The notes beneath the pieces were generated by a model that saw only the letters and a program-made list of their open reading frames with translations, was not told the origin of the DNA and did no database searches. 6,860 nt of DNA from JAVBOJ01 sp031550755 (GTDB taxonomy: Bacteria; Bacillota; Clostridia; Oscillospirales; UBA929): assembly GCA_031550755.1 (NCBI GenBank), contig JAVBOJ010000127.1, positions 1-6,860 on the forward strand, read 5' to 3'. The translations under genes were made by a program, and so were the position numbers. Shown one piece after another: positions 6,400 through 6,860 of the stretch; the first letter of the stretch is position 1, and every line of letters begins with the position of its first letter.

Positions 6400-6416
6400 T
6401 CGCTTTTTATAAGCGA
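6400..6416. repeat. Short inverted repeat after the terminator
   Basis: TCGCTT (6400-6405) and AAGCGA (6411-6416) form a 6-bp stem with a TTTAT loop. It sits 6 nt beyond the main terminator hairpin and lacks a following T-run on the plus strand. It may extend the terminator or be fortuitous; no function is assigned. Confidence 0.35.
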
Positions 6417-6421
6417 AGATT

Positions 6422-6433
6422 CCCCGCGCGGGG
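6422..6433. repeat. 12-bp perfect GC palindrome just upstream of a promoter
   Basis: CCCCGCGCGGGG is its own reverse complement. Its right edge lies 10 bp before the -35 box of the downstream promoter, a position where a dimeric regulator could bind. In GC-rich DNA a palindrome of this kind can also arise by chance, and no regulator family is recognised from it. Confidence 0.35.
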
Positions 6434-6443
6434 CGGGATGAAA

Positions 6444-6472
6444 TTGACAAGAAAGAGGGGGTGTTATATAAT
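6444..6472 (+). promoter_or_regulatory. Perfect-consensus sigma-A promoter for the exported-protein gene
   Basis: TTGACA (6444-6449) and TATAAT (6467-6472) are both exact consensus hexamers with the optimal 17-nt spacer. Transcription would start near 6479, leaving a leader of about 80 nt before the ATG at 6559. The promoter lies after the germination terminator, so the downstream gene is an independent, vegetatively expressed unit with potentially high transcription. Confidence 0.88.
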
Positions 6473-6478
6473 TTTGTT

Positions 6479-6558
6479 ACACCGCGCAGGATTGCAAAGC
6501 GATAACCGGTTGATCCCCGTCGCGTGGGCCTATACACAGACAGAAAGAAGGAAAAACC
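6479..6558 (+). other. Predicted 5' leader of the exported-protein gene
   Basis: About 80 nt separate the predicted transcription start from the ATG. AAGGA at 6548-6552 is the ribosome-binding site, 6 nt upstream of the start. The leader contains scattered short complementary pieces such as CGCG but no stable hairpin or riboswitch consensus that I recognise. Confidence 0.45.
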
Positions 6559-6860
6559 ATGAAACGGACCGCAAAACGCCTCACAGCGCTCGCCCTCGCA
6601 TTGACGCTGGCCCTCACCCTCATGGGGACGCTCCAGCTCCCCGCGCGGGCGGACGCCCTGTCGGAGCCCGGCCAGCCGCGCACGGTGGCGGTGGCGGACG
6701 GGGCATGTTTCGTTGTGACCGAGGACGGATCGCTGTGGCGCAGCGAGTATGAGCCGCAGGACGGCGGCCTGCGCGAGCGGCTGACCTATGAGGACACGCC
6801 GGTGACCGGATTTGTGTCGGTGGCGGCCGGCGGCGCGGGCATGTACGCCGTGACCGGGGA
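6559..6860 (+). CDS. Exported protein with RCC1-like repeat start (5' part; runs off the right window edge)
   Basis: One hundred codons are visible from ATG at 6559, with no stop before the window ends. The protein opens with a clear signal peptide: basic MKRTAKR, a long Leu/Ala-rich core (about 8-24), then LPARADA, with likely cleavage after Ala31 or Ala33. Beyond it, VAVADGACFVVTEDGSLWR (43-61) and GFVSVAAGGAGMYAVTG (84-100) resemble the RCC1 repeat pattern, in which a D-G-x-L-W strand alternates with a V-x-A-G-x-x-x-x-x-A-V-T strand; such repeats build a beta propeller. Exported RCC1-like proteins occur in many Firmicutes, often with cell-wall or adhesion modules further on, but none can be seen here. 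The gene has its own perfect sigma-A promoter and an AAGGA ribosome-binding site (6548-6552). The gene and its export are well supported; the RCC1 call rests on one and a half repeats. Confidence 0.75.
   Translation, partial: MKRTAKRLTALALALTLALTLMGTLQLPARADALSEPGQPRTVAVADGACFVVTEDGSLWRSEYEPQDGGLRERLTYEDTPVTGFVSVAAGGAGMYAVTG

Noticed and set aside
6347..6412. Tiny 21-codon frame starting at the ATGA overlap with the permease stop
   Set aside because: It runs straight through the terminator hairpin, and its peptide is a by-product of the stem sequence; there is no independent support.
6479..6558. Possible cyclic-di-GMP riboswitch because of GCAAAGC in the leader
   Set aside because: Only a short GCAAAGC resembles the class; the paired stems and other conserved positions are absent and the leader is too short.

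Overview
The window looks like chromosomal DNA of a GC-rich, endospore-forming, probably motile Firmicute of the class Clostridia (an Oscillospirales-like origin is a guess). The reasons are a complete GerA-type germinant-receptor operon, strong purine-rich ribosome-binding sites, TTG start codons on three genes, a consensus sigma-A promoter, and the chemotaxis genes cheR, cheB and cheD. I see no insertion sequence, phage gene, CRISPR array, tRNA or rRNA. The coding layout is compact.

Left part (about 1-2177, minus strand): a chemotaxis adaptation operon transcribed leftward as cheR - cheB - cheD. CheR methylates receptor glutamates, CheB demethylates or deamidates them when phosphorylated, and CheD deamidates receptor glutamines. 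CheD is cut by the left window edge after 85 codons. cheR and cheB overlap by 4 nt, and cheD starts 14 nt after cheB ends. A sigma-A-type promoter (TTGCGA-17-TATAAT) precedes cheR. No sigma-D motility promoter was seen.

Middle part (about 2224-6393, plus strand): a divergently transcribed germination operon in the order A subunit, C lipoprotein, a 63-residue two-helix membrane protein, B permease. Gaps between genes are 10, 3 and 2 nt. A candidate forespore sigma-G promoter (GTATA-17-AATACTA) lies upstream, and a strong 15-bp hairpin terminator closes the operon. The A, B and C proteins should assemble in the spore inner membrane as a nutrient-germinant receptor. The small protein resembles, in size, topology and location, the 'D' proteins found in some Bacillus ger operons.

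Right part (6400-6860, plus strand): after two small inverted repeats, a perfect-consensus sigma-A promoter (TTGACA-17-TATAAT) drives a gene for an exported protein. Its first 100 residues show a signal peptide and what looks like the start of RCC1-type repeats; the gene runs off the right edge.

No wholly new system is evident. The points most worth a second look are the small D-like protein, the two opposite developmental programmes (vegetative chemotaxis, forespore germination) sharing a 199-bp divergent region, the divergent receiver loop in CheB, and the strongly promoted RCC1-like exported protein.
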